A stretch of DNA of 64,000 bases from Streptomyces canus (lineage in GTDB: Bacteria; Actinomycetota; Actinomycetes; Streptomycetales; Streptomycetaceae): contig NZ_KQ948657.1 of NCBI RefSeq assembly GCF_001514145.1, forward strand, positions 528,298 to 592,297, given 5' to 3'. Under the pieces are notes generated by a model that was given only the letters and a program-made list of their open reading frames with translations, was not told the DNA's origin and did no database searches. Positions 1-7,354 of the stretch are shown here, one piece after another (position 1 is the first letter of the stretch; each line of letters opens with the position of its first letter). The position numbers and the translations under genes are program-made.

Positions 1-1257
1 TCGTGCCCGCAGTGCGGGGTGGAGATCCGTACGGACAGACGGTTCACCACGTGGTGTGCCGCCTGCGAGTGGAACGTGGACCCGCAGGGGCCCGGTAAGG
101 AGAAGCGCGGGCTGGACCGGGTGCGCCGCGGGCTGGCGCAGCGGTACGGCGCGCGGCTGTTCGACGAGCTGCGGGGCGGGGGCGGGAAGGGGATCGGGAG
201 TCGGCGTACCTGGTCCGGTCCGCTCGCCTACGCGCTCGCGCTCACCGTGCACGGGCTGACCGTCGTCCTGGCCGCGGTCGGCCTGTGGGGCCTGGTCCGG
301 GGCTGGGGCGGGCTCGGTATGGCGTTCGGGCTGTTCCTGCTGGCGCTGGCCTGGTCCCTGCGGCCGCGGCTGAACCGGCTGTCCGATGACGACCGCGTCC
401 TGCTGCGAGGCGACGCGCCCGAGCTGTTCGCGCTGGTCGACGAGGTCGCCGCCGCCCTGGGCACCCGGGGCGTGGACGCCGTCGTCGTGGACGTCGAGGC
501 CAACGCGAGTGTGACCCAGCTCGGGCTGCGGCGCCGGCTCCTGACGCTGGGGCTGCCGCTGTGGGAGGTGCTGAGCCCTCAGCAGCGGATCGCGCTCCTG
601 GGCCACGAGCTCGGCCACTTCACCCACGGCGACACCCGGCACGGCATGGTCGTGGGAACCGCCTTCAGGTCGCTGAGCACCTGGCTCTACTACGTACGGC
701 CGATGCCCAACCCGAACGTGGTCCAGGCCATCACCAACCTGGCCTGCGTCCCGCTCCGCCTGCTGATCAGCGCCGTCATGGCGCTGCTCGACCTGCTGAC
801 TGCGCGGGCCTCCCAGCGCGGTGAGTATCTGGCCGACGGAGCGGCGGCCCGCACCGGGTCCACCGAGGGAGCGGTCGGTCTGATGGACCGTCTCATGGTC
901 ACCGACTCGATCGTCACCACCCTGCAGCGCGAGACCAACAGCCGCCGACTGCGCCGGACCGGCCGGGGCGGCGAGCAGAACGCCGACGGCCTGTGGGAGG
1001 CGCTCGTCGCCCATCTGGACTCCGTCCCGGAGTCCGAGTTCGAACGCCAGCGCCGGGTCGGGGCACTGCGCGGCCACAGCGTCGACGCGAGCCACCCGCC
1101 GACCCATCTGCGCCGCCGGCTCCTGCTGGACGGTACGCCGGTGCCGGCCACGGTGACGGCGGACACCGCCCGGACCGAGCGCATCGACGGTGAACTGGCG
1201 GACGTGCGCGGGACGCTGGCCCGTGAAGTCGTCAGGGACGGTTACGGAGACCAGTGA
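1..1257 (+). CDS. M48 family membrane metalloprotease, 5' end cut by the window
   Basis: Zinc-dependent membrane endopeptidase of the M48/HtpX type. The frame is open to the first base and already encodes Cys-Pro-x-Cys there, with a second Cys-x-x-Cys about 20 residues on. This is a small zinc ribbon, so the true start lies upstream of the window; an internal GTG at 19 is only the first start codon visible. Counting from 19, two hydrophobic segments lie at about 68-93 and 98-115. The catalytic HELGH is at 196-200, and a Glu in a GEYLAD motif about 70 residues later is the likely third zinc ligand. The catalytic domain should face the cytoplasm, as in HtpX. The substrate is not predictable. 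It faces the leftward DUF4132 gene with about 20 bases between their stops. Confidence 0.85.
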   Translation, partial: SCPQCGVEIRTDRRFTTWCAACEWNVDPQGPGKEKRGLDRVRRGLAQRYGARLFDELRGGGGKGIGSRRTWSGPLAYALALTVHGLTVVLAAVGLWGLVRGWGGLGMAFGLFLLALAWSLRPRLNRLSDDDRVLLRGDAPELFALVDEVAAALGTRGVDAVVVDVEANASVTQLGLRRRLLTLGLPLWEVLSPQQRIALLGHELGHFTHGDTRHGMVVGTAFRSLSTWLYYVRPMPNPNVVQAITNLACVPLRLLISAVMALLDLLTARASQRGEYLADGAAARTGSTEGAVGLMDRLMVTDSIVTTLQRETNSRRLRRTGRGGEQNADGLWEALVAHLDSVPESEFERQRRVGALRGHSVDASHPPTHLRRRLLLDGTPVPATVTADTARTERIDGELADVRGTLAREVVRDGYGDQ

Positions 1258-1278
1258 CGGCCCCCGGGGTCGGGCCGG

Positions 1279-3741
1279 TCACAGCTGGCTCAGGATCGTC
1301 GGATCGGTGATCTTCGTGTCGTCGGCCAGCATCATCGCCTTGCTGAGGATGACCGCGAGCATGCGGTCGCCCTCGTAGGGGAGGTAACCGGCCTGCGGCG
1401 CCGACGGGTTGGACTTCGGGACGATGCACAGGTATTGGTCGTTCGGGGTGCGGAGGATGTTGCCCGAGCCGAGGTGGATCTTGTACGTGTGGCGGTCGCC
1501 CTTGACGTGGAGGAAGCGGCCCTCCAGGGTGCAGCGGTCGGCTATCGCGAGCCTCGGGATCAGGCGGTCCAGGAGGAGTCGGCGGGTCTCGGCGCTCTGG
1601 TTGAGCTCTCCGAAGCCGTACGACGTCCAGTACTCGCGGAAACGGCCGCCGGGGCCGCCGTCCTGCCAGGTGGGGTCGTTGCCGATGCTGGCCACGCCGA
1701 CGAACAGGTCCACGTCGCGCAGGACTTCGGACAGGACCAGCGACGGGATTTCCGTCAGGGGCAGGGGGTCCACCGGCTCGGCACCGTCGCGCAGCCACAT
1801 GCGGTACTCGCCGCCTGAGCAGTGCGCCCAGTTCTCCGGGGCGTCGATCGGGTAGAACCGGACCTGGTCGGTGCGCAGGCGCAGGAAGGTGCCGGAGTCG
1901 GTGATGTCCGTGTAGTCCTCGCCGCCGTCGCCCTCGATCCAGTACTCGGCTCTCAGGCCCCAGCGCGGGAGGTCCCGGCTGGGCGGCGGGGCCTCGTCGT
2001 CGACGGCAAGGCGGAGTCTGTTGCGCCAGCCCCGGGCCGCCGCCAGGGAGTGGAACTGGTGCTGGCGCAGGACGTGGGCCGCGAAGCGGTTGGAGTAGGT
2101 GCCGGTGGTGCGCTCCGCGTCCGTCAGCAGGTAGACCTCTCGGTGGGCCTGCTTGAAGGGCTGGGTGATCCCGTGGCGCTCCAGCCAGTCGCGCCAGGCG
2201 ACGATCTCGGCGGGGGTGCGGTCCACCGGGTGCCAGAGACGGACTTCCGTGCCTGCGGTGACGGGGGTGTCCGTGACCGTGCGCAGGGAGCCGTCGGCGT
2301 ATCCGGCCGTCGTGCCGTCGACCGTCCACAGGAGGCGACGGGCGAGGGTGCCGACGAGGGGGTGGTCGAGGTAGCGCTCGCGCCAGGTGTCGTAGGACCA
2401 GGTGCGGTCGGCCAGGAACTGGCGATCCAGGCGTTCACTCTGGGCCGAGAGCATCTTGTCGACGTCCTTGGCGGCCGCCTTGAGCTCCTTCAGCTCCTCC
2501 GCGTGGTCCCGGCGCACGGCGGCCGGCACGCTCTTGACCGGCTTCCCACTCGCGTTGCTCCAGGTCAACACGGCCCTGGAGCCCTGGACTTCGAGGACGG
2601 CCGTGTTCTCGCCGAGCCGGTGCTCGGCGCGTCCGACCTCGGTCAGGCCGTATGACGGTACGGCCAGTTCCTCGATCTCCTCGCGGCTGAGGCCCAGGGC
2701 GACGGCGCGTGCCTCCAGGGCCGCGTCGAGCAGCTTGACGGTGTTCTTGTACGTCACCCGGGTGGCCAGGCGGGCCAGTTCGGCGAGTGCCGCCTCGCTG
2801 TCGACGCGGGCGAGGGCGTTGACACCGGCGTTGGCGACCTTCGGGTTGCGCGGGCCGAGGCCGGCGACCTTCTTGAGGGAGGTCTCGACGAGGGCGCCGA
2901 GGGCGCGGGCGGTGTCGGGGTGCGCCGGGAGGAGGGAGAGGAGCCAGGCGAGGCCGCGCAGGGCGTTCGCGTTGTAGGGGTCGTAGGCGCTGTTGACGTC
3001 GGGTTCGTACCGCCCGCGTTCCAGCTCGAAGGTGCGGGGGCGGCCGACCAGGGCGAGCCAGCGGATCACCGCCTCGCGGACGCGGTCGGGACCGAGCGGG
3101 TCGACCAGGGCGGCTGCCTGCTTGTCCCATTTGGGGGAAGGCTTGGCCGCGGTGGCGGTCGTCATGTGGGTCAGTAGCTGCTGCCAGGCGGGGCCGGTCT
3201 CGCGCAGGGCTTCCTCGGCCCATGCCTCCCCCACGTTGAGGGGCGGTTCGGTCAGCTTCTTGGCCGTCCTGGGCAGGTCCTCGTTGTGGTAGGCGTGGAG
3301 GACGGAGCGGCGGACCGTGGCGACGACTGCGGGCGCGACCGGGCGGCCCGCGGCCAGCTCGGCCTCGATGAGGTTCTCGTAGCGGGCGCCCCACCAGAAG
3401 GAGTGCTGCCGGGAGATCCCGTCGAGCAGGGACAGGCGCTCCGCGGTCAGGTGGTCGTGGGGCGGCAGGTCGCGGGAGACGATGCCGAGCAGGATCAGCG
3501 CGTTCTGCTGGGCGTTCGGGCCCGCCTGTTGCGAGTGGTACTGCGTCACGAGGCCGTCGGCGATCCGTGACCGCGCGTCCGGCGGCAGTTCGAGCAGCCG
3601 GGCCAGCACGCCGTCCCACAGGCCGGCCCAGTTGCCCTTGTTGGCGACCGCGGCCTTGAGCAGGTCGGCGGCGAGCTCCTCCAGGTCACCGTCGCCGGCC
3701 CGCTGCCGGATCAGGTCCTTGTACTTCTGGATCTCGCCCAT
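1279..3741 (-). CDS. DUF4132 domain-containing protein
   Basis: 820-residue soluble protein. The C-terminal third (about 500-815) has the look of DUF4132: a Tyr-Leu-Leu-Thr-Asp-Ala-Glu stretch, then Gly-Leu-Arg-Ala-Glu-Tyr-Trp, and a final segment reading Tyr-Leu-Cys-Ile-Val-Pro. The N-terminal half is helical and Leu/Ala-rich, resembling HEAT-like repeats. There is no signal peptide or membrane segment. The function of the family is not established; the E. coli relatives MolR/YehI are annotated without a proven reaction. The ATG lies two bases after the stop of the small gene at 3744-4136, so the two are almost certainly co-transcribed and coupled. A role in protein interaction is inference from the repeat-like half only. 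Confidence 0.75.
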   Translation of the reverse strand: MGEIQKYKDLIRQRAGDGDLEELAADLLKAAVANKGNWAGLWDGVLARLLELPPDARSRIADGLVTQYHSQQAGPNAQQNALILLGIVSRDLPPHDHLTAERLSLLDGISRQHSFWWGARYENLIEAELAAGRPVAPAVVATVRRSVLHAYHNEDLPRTAKKLTEPPLNVGEAWAEEALRETGPAWQQLLTHMTTATAAKPSPKWDKQAAALVDPLGPDRVREAVIRWLALVGRPRTFELERGRYEPDVNSAYDPYNANALRGLAWLLSLLPAHPDTARALGALVETSLKKVAGLGPRNPKVANAGVNALARVDSEAALAELARLATRVTYKNTVKLLDAALEARAVALGLSREEIEELAVPSYGLTEVGRAEHRLGENTAVLEVQGSRAVLTWSNASGKPVKSVPAAVRRDHAEELKELKAAAKDVDKMLSAQSERLDRQFLADRTWSYDTWRERYLDHPLVGTLARRLLWTVDGTTAGYADGSLRTVTDTPVTAGTEVRLWHPVDRTPAEIVAWRDWLERHGITQPFKQAHREVYLLTDAERTTGTYSNRFAAHVLRQHQFHSLAAARGWRNRLRLAVDDEAPPPSRDLPRWGLRAEYWIEGDGGEDYTDITDSGTFLRLRTDQVRFYPIDAPENWAHCSGGEYRMWLRDGAEPVDPLPLTEIPSLVLSEVLRDVDLFVGVASIGNDPTWQDGGPGGRFREYWTSYGFGELNQSAETRRLLLDRLIPRLAIADRCTLEGRFLHVKGDRHTYKIHLGSGNILRTPNDQYLCIVPKSNPSAPQAGYLPYEGDRMLAVILSKAMMLADDTKITDPTILSQL

Positions 3742-3743
3742 GG

Positions 3744-4136
3744 TCAGCCACCCACCAGCGGGACGAGCTTGAGGAACGTGACCTCGGTGCCGAGCACGAG
3801 GTCGATCTCCTCGTCGAGCTCGGTCACCTGACGGTCGCCGACCAGCACCAGGAAGCCGTTGCCCGCGAAGGCCTTGAGGGCGAGCTCGGTCTGGGTCTCG
3901 GGGTCTATGCGGCGGGGCGTGCGCAACGCGTAGCCGTTCAGCACGCGTTCGGTGTCCTCGGGCTGGACCAGGCCCTGGAAGACGGCGGGTGTGCGCGCGT
4001 TGTACTCGGCCACCTCCTGGAAGACCCGGCGGCGGATCAACTCGCCCACGGCGAGCCGCTCCTCGGCGATCTCCAGACCCCAGCCGTCACTGCGGCTCCC
4101 GCTCGTCGTCTCGTCGACGAACATCACGATTCCCAT
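3744..4136 (-). CDS. conserved small protein of unknown function, upstream partner of the DUF4132 gene
   Basis: 130 residues, acidic and without membrane segments or Cys motifs. I do not recognise the family. The start chosen is the ATG at 4136 (Met-Gly-Ile-Val-Met-Phe). A second in-frame Met four codons later is an alternative, and the frame stays open further upstream without an obvious ribosome site. The C-terminal half contains regularly alternating hydrophobic residues ending in Val-Pro-Leu-Val-Gly-Gly, so it is probably a compact beta-rich fold. The Gly-Gly end is suggestive of ubiquitin-like or MoaD-like proteins, but this is speculation and the rest does not clearly match. Spacing of two bases to the DUF4132 gene argues for a functional pair. 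Confidence 0.6.
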   Translation of the reverse strand: MGIVMFVDETTSGSRSDGWGLEIAEERLAVGELIRRRVFQEVAEYNARTPAVFQGLVQPEDTERVLNGYALRTPRRIDPETQTELALKAFAGNGFLVLVGDRQVTELDEEIDLVLGTEVTFLKLVPLVGG

Positions 4137-4186
4137 ACCGAAGACAGTACGAGGCACCACTGACAACGGGTCCGGTCCGGAGCGGG

Positions 4187-4627
4187 TCACACGATGTTGC
4201 GGACCACCGTCCAGGCCACGGCCACCGCGAGCACGACCACCTGCGCCCGGGGGCTCAGCGTGGGACGCCAGCGACGGCCGCGCAGGCCCTCCCACGCCCA
4301 ACGGCCCAGCAGGATCAGGGCGTACGGCGCGGCGAGCAGCAGAGCCCGGTTGTCCAGCCACGCTTCGGTGACGTGGCCGTGCATCAGGTCGTACACCATG
4401 CGGGTGCCGCCGCAGGCCGGACAGAGCAGGCCGGTGAGCATGCGGAACGGGCACTGCGGCAGGAGGTGGCCGGGGTCGTGCGGGTCGGTGCGGTAGAGGT
4501 ACACGGCACCGGCGGCTCCCGCGGCGAGCACCGCCGAGGGTGCCGCCGCGGGGTGGCGGAGCGGGGAGCGCCGTACGGAGGCCGCGGCGCCCTCCGTCCT
4601 AGCTTCGGAGGATCCGGCCGTGTTCAT
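4187..4627 (-). CDS. DUF2752 membrane protein
   Basis: 146-residue integral membrane protein. The family signature is the Cys-Pro-x-Cys-Gly-Gly-Thr-Arg segment at about residues 67-74, preceded by another Cys in Cys-Pro-Phe-Arg. Three hydrophobic segments are visible (about 27-47, 90-107 and 127-144). DUF2752 proteins are widespread in bacteria, often beside TM2-domain genes, and have no assigned biochemical role. The gene starts inside the end of the TM2 gene (29-base overlap), so translation is probably coupled. The N-terminal 25 residues are Ala/Ser/Arg-rich and probably disordered. Confidence 0.8.
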   Translation of the reverse strand: MNTAGSSEARTEGAAASVRRSPLRHPAAAPSAVLAAGAAGAVYLYRTDPHDPGHLLPQCPFRMLTGLLCPACGGTRMVYDLMHGHVTEAWLDNRALLLAAPYALILLGRWAWEGLRGRRWRPTLSPRAQVVVLAVAVAWTVVRNIV

Positions 4628-5072
4628 CGGTGTGGTCGTTCCCGGTGAGCAGGAGGATGCCGTCGATCAGCGACCAGACGCCCAGGCCGCCGCAGGTGAA
4701 GAGCTGTGCGAGTCCCATCCCGACGTTGCCCAGGTAGAAGCGTCCTACGCCGAAGCCGCCGAGGGTGAGCTGGAGGATGCCCGCGATGACCTTCGACTTG
4801 TCGGAGTACGGCCGTCCGTACGGGTCGTAGCCGTAGGGGGCGTTGGGGTCTCCCGTGTACGTCCCCGGAGGCGGGGGGTAGTAGCCCGGCGGCGGATATC
4901 CGGGAGGCGGGTAGCCCGGCGGCGGGTAGCCCTGCTGCTGTTGGTATGCCTGCTGCTGTTGGCCTTGCCCGCTTTCCTGCTGGTCGTGACCGTGCTGTTC
5001 GTGACCCGGCTGCTCGCTCAAGGGGGACTGCTCCTGGGGACCGAAGCGGGAGGACCCGCGAAAAAAAGACAA
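4599..5072 (-). CDS. TM2 domain-containing membrane protein
   Basis: The N-terminal half is a low-complexity Gln/Pro/Gly/Tyr stretch with repeated Gly-Tyr-Pro-Pro-Pro units. The C-terminal half is a TM2 domain: two membrane helices joined by a short turn, with Gly-Val-Gly-Arg-Phe-Tyr-Leu-Gly between them. Length is 157 residues from the ATG at 5072. A TTG at 5021, preceded by GGAG with good spacing, would give a more typical 140-residue protein beginning Met-Ser-Glu-Gln, and I consider it about equally likely. TM2 proteins are small membrane proteins of unknown role. First gene of the leftward group that continues with DUF2752. Confidence 0.85.
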   Translation of the reverse strand: MSFFRGSSRFGPQEQSPLSEQPGHEQHGHDQQESGQGQQQQAYQQQQGYPPPGYPPPGYPPPGYYPPPPGTYTGDPNAPYGYDPYGRPYSDKSKVIAGILQLTLGGFGVGRFYLGNVGMGLAQLFTCGGLGVWSLIDGILLLTGNDHTDEHGRILRS

Positions 5073-5135
5073 TGAGCCCGGTCATCATGCACGACGGACA
5101 CCGCGTCGCAGAAGCCTGTTCCGTCACCCCCGGCT

Positions 5136-5148
5136 TAATCTGACGACA
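5136..5148 (+). promoter_or_regulatory. probable leaderless promoter of the VOC gene
   Basis: TAATCT at 5136-5141 matches a -10 hexamer and lies seven bases before the ATG at 5148, so the transcript would begin at the start codon. No Shine-Dalgarno sequence is present. No clear -35 is seen. An imperfect inverted repeat, CTGAC/GTCAG (5140-5154), spans the start codon. Confidence 0.4.
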
Positions 5149-5558
5149 TGTCAGATGACCAGTCGTACGAACTGCTCGGATTCGACAACGTGCTGCTGCC
5201 CGTCGGGGACCTCGGCGAGGCCGTCTCCTTCTACGAGCGCGCGGGCTTCACGGTGGGCTTCCGGCTCGACGAGGCCGGGATCGCACTGCTGAAGGTCGGC
5301 GGCGAGACGCCCGGGATCCTGCTCCGGCAGGAGGAGGCGCTCGGGCACCGGCCGCCGCCGTGGCCCGCCACGCGCGTGTGGCTGGAGGTGCCGGACGCAA
5401 GGACCGCCGCGCGGGAGCTGCGTGCAGCCGGCCTCGAACTGCTCGACGAGCCCTTCTCCGTAGCCACCGGCTGGACCGTCGAGGTCGCCGACCCCTGGGG
5501 GAACGTCCTCGGGTTCACCGACTACACCAAGCGTCCGGAGCTCGGCCGGCGAGCCTGA
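5148..5558 (+). CDS. VOC family (glyoxalase/bleomycin-resistance fold) protein
   Basis: 136 residues covering two beta-alpha-beta-beta-beta modules typical of the vicinal oxygen chelate superfamily. The N-terminal module reads Asp-Asn-Val-Leu-Leu-Pro-Val-Gly-Asp-Leu followed by Phe-Tyr-Glu-Arg-Ala-Gly-Phe. The C-terminal module ends Asp-Pro-Trp-Gly-Asn-Val-Leu-Gly-Phe, the usual last strand. Members bind a divalent metal and act as lyases, dioxygenases or drug-binding proteins; the usual His/Glu metal ligands are only partly present here, so the substrate cannot be assigned. Monocistronic by spacing. Confidence 0.85.
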   Translation: MSDDQSYELLGFDNVLLPVGDLGEAVSFYERAGFTVGFRLDEAGIALLKVGGETPGILLRQEEALGHRPPPWPATRVWLEVPDARTAARELRAAGLELLDEPFSVATGWTVEVADPWGNVLGFTDYTKRPELGRRA

Positions 5559-5602
5559 GGGATCACGGACACACACGTGACGCAGGCCTCCCCGCAAGCG
5601 AG

Positions 5603-5661
5603 TTGAACACGTTCAAAAACAGGTCTAGAGTCACTCCCGTCAGCGTTTTGAACGCGTTCAA
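5603..5661 (+). promoter_or_regulatory. promoter with two TetR-type palindromic operators
   Basis: Two 14-base palindromes, TTGAACACGTTCAA (5603-5616) and TTGAACGCGTTCAA (5648-5661), have centres 45 bases apart. The first contains the -35 (TTGAAC, 5603-5608), which lies 17 bases before a -10 (TAGAGT, 5626-5631); the second falls just downstream of the expected transcription start. Either bound site would block initiation or elongation. A strong ribosome site (GAAGGGGGAGG, 5662-5672) precedes the ATG at 5676. The likely ligand is the TetR protein encoded third in this operon. Confidence 0.75.
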
Positions 5662-5675
5662 GAAGGGGGAGGCAC

Positions 5676-6071
5676 ATGGACCGTACGGTCGTCGCCTACG
5701 TCATCTACCTCGTCGTCAGCATTGCCCTGACCGTCTGGGTGGCCCGCACGCTCAGCAGGAACGGGCGGATCTTCCTCGCCGACGTGCTGCGCGGGAACGA
5801 GAAGCTCGCCGAGGCCGTCAACCACCTCCTGGTGGTCGGCTTCTACCTCGTGAACCTCGGCTTCGTCGCGCTGTACCTCAGCGGCGACGGGACGATCGAG
5901 GACACGCGCGGCGTCTTCGAGGCCCTGTCGACCAAGCTGGGCGTGGTGCTGCTGGTCCTCGGAGTGATGCACCTGGCCAATGTGTACGTCCTCAACCGGA
6001 TCCGCAGGCGGGGCGCCATGGAGCGGGAGCAGACGCCTCCGGTCGCGCCGCAGGACTGGGTCCGGGCATGA
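5676..6071 (+). CDS. small integral membrane protein in the TetR operon
   Basis: 131 residues with three clear hydrophobic segments (about 6-23, 48-68 and 88-107) and a basic loop after the third. I recognise the type as a conserved actinobacterial membrane protein but know no function. It starts at an ATG with a strong ribosome site. Its stop overlaps the start of the DCC-family gene (ATGA at 6068-6071), so the two are translationally coupled and probably act in the same process. It is the first gene controlled by the two-operator promoter. Confidence 0.7.
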   Translation: MDRTVVAYVIYLVVSIALTVWVARTLSRNGRIFLADVLRGNEKLAEAVNHLLVVGFYLVNLGFVALYLSGDGTIEDTRGVFEALSTKLGVVLLVLGVMHLANVYVLNRIRRRGAMEREQTPPVAPQDWVRA

Positions 6072-6586
6072 CAGGCCCGACAGGTACCAAGGGCGGTGCG
6101 GGTGTCCCGGCGGACCGCACCCCGGTCCGCCGGCTCACCGTCCTGTACGACGCCGACTGCTCCCTGTGCGCCTTCCTGCGCGACTGGCTCGTACGCCAGC
6201 CGCAGCTGGTCCCGCTGGAGTTGGTGCCGGCCGGGTCGCAGGAGGCCCGGCTGAGGTTTCCCGGGCTCGATCACCGCGCCACGCTGGAGGAGATCACCGT
6301 CGTCGGCGACGCGGGACAGGTCTACCGCGACACCGCCGCCTGGATCGTGACCCTGTGGGCGCTGCCCGAGCACCGGCCGCTCGCTCACCGGCTCAGCACC
6401 CCGTCCGGGGCACGACTCGCGAGGGGCGCGGTGCTCGCCGCCGCGAAATGGCGGGGCGCGCAGTGGCAGGGCGGTCAGTGGGGCGGCCCCGCGTACCGCC
6501 GCTCGGAAGGCTGGGCGTACGACCCCGGACGGGGCTGGGTCCACACCCCACCGGGGTGCGGCAGCGGCGGCCGCGCCACTGGTTAG
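6068..6586 (+). CDS. thiol-disulfide oxidoreductase DCC family protein
   Basis: 172 residues. The family hallmark is Tyr-Asp-Ala-Asp-Cys-Ser-Leu-Cys near residue 30, with the CxxC pair expected to be redox-active, as in the DUF393/DCC family. The central region has the predicted thioredoxin-like pattern. The last 40 residues are Trp/Gly-rich (Gly-Ala-Gln-Trp-Gln-Gly-Gly-Gln-Trp-Gly-Gly) and look like an added tail. It starts inside the stop of the membrane-protein gene and ends 11 bases before the TetR gene. A membrane-linked redox role for the pair is inference from coupling, not shown. Confidence 0.8.
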   Translation: MTGPTGTKGGAGVPADRTPVRRLTVLYDADCSLCAFLRDWLVRQPQLVPLELVPAGSQEARLRFPGLDHRATLEEITVVGDAGQVYRDTAAWIVTLWALPEHRPLAHRLSTPSGARLARGAVLAAAKWRGAQWQGGQWGGPAYRRSEGWAYDPGRGWVHTPPGCGSGGRATG

Positions 6587-6597
6587 GCTCTCTTTCC

Positions 6598-7350
6598 GTG
6601 CCTGCGAACAACGACGGCCCCGACGAGGGCAGTACCCCGAGCAAGTCCGAACAGACGAGCAAGTCCGAGCAGACGCGCGCGCTGATCCTGGAGACGGCGA
6701 TGCGGCTGTTCCAGGAGCGGGGGTACGACAAGACGACCATGCGGGCCATCGCCCAGGAGGCCGGGGTCTCCGTCGGCAACGCGTACTACTACTTCGCGGG
6801 CAAGGAGCACCTGATCCAGGGCTTCTACGACCGGATCGCCGCCGAGCACCAGGCGGCGGTCCGGGAGGTCCTGGCCCGGGAGAGCGACCTGGAGGCGCGG
6901 CTCGCGGGCGTACTGAAGGTCTGGCTGGACATCGCGCAGCCGTATCACGAGTTCGCGGTGCAGTTCTTCAAGAACGCCGCCGATCCCGACAGCCCGCTCA
7001 GTCCGTTCTCACCCGAGTCGGAGCACGCGCGCGTGGAGGCGATCGCCGTACACCGCGAGGTGCTGCGGGGCGCGACGAGGACGAAGGTGCCCGAGGAACT
7101 CCGCGACATCCTCCCCGAGTTGATGTGGCTGTCCCAGATGGGGCTCGTCCTGTACTGGATCTTCGACCGCACGGAGGGCCGCGAGCGGAGCTACCGGCTC
7201 GCCGAGCGCGGCGCCAGGCTCACCGCGAGGGGCGTGTCACTGGCCCGGTTCCGGGTGCTCAGGCCGCTCGTACGAGAGGTGCACGAACTGTTCACGGACT
7301 TCCTGCCGGGGATGACGAAGGTGATGCCGGACCCCGGCAGGAAGGCCTAG
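6598..7350 (+). CDS. TetR family transcriptional regulator
   Basis: 250 residues from the GTG at 6598. The N-terminal helix-turn-helix is about residues 28-75, with the typical Thr-Thr-Met-Arg-Ala-Ile-Ala and Gly-Asn-Ala-Tyr-Tyr-Tyr-Phe motifs; the rest is a helical ligand-binding domain. It has no good ribosome site of its own and follows the DCC gene by 11 bases, so coupled translation is likely. From memory it resembles the S. coelicolor pleiotropic regulator SCO1712; this should be verified. Third gene of an operon whose promoter carries two palindromes with TTGAAC half-sites, which fits autoregulation. Confidence 0.9.
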   Translation: MPANNDGPDEGSTPSKSEQTSKSEQTRALILETAMRLFQERGYDKTTMRAIAQEAGVSVGNAYYYFAGKEHLIQGFYDRIAAEHQAAVREVLARESDLEARLAGVLKVWLDIAQPYHEFAVQFFKNAADPDSPLSPFSPESEHARVEAIAVHREVLRGATRTKVPEELRDILPELMWLSQMGLVLYWIFDRTEGRERSYRLAERGARLTARGVSLARFRVLRPLVREVHELFTDFLPGMTKVMPDPGRKA

Positions 7351-7354
7351 TCAC

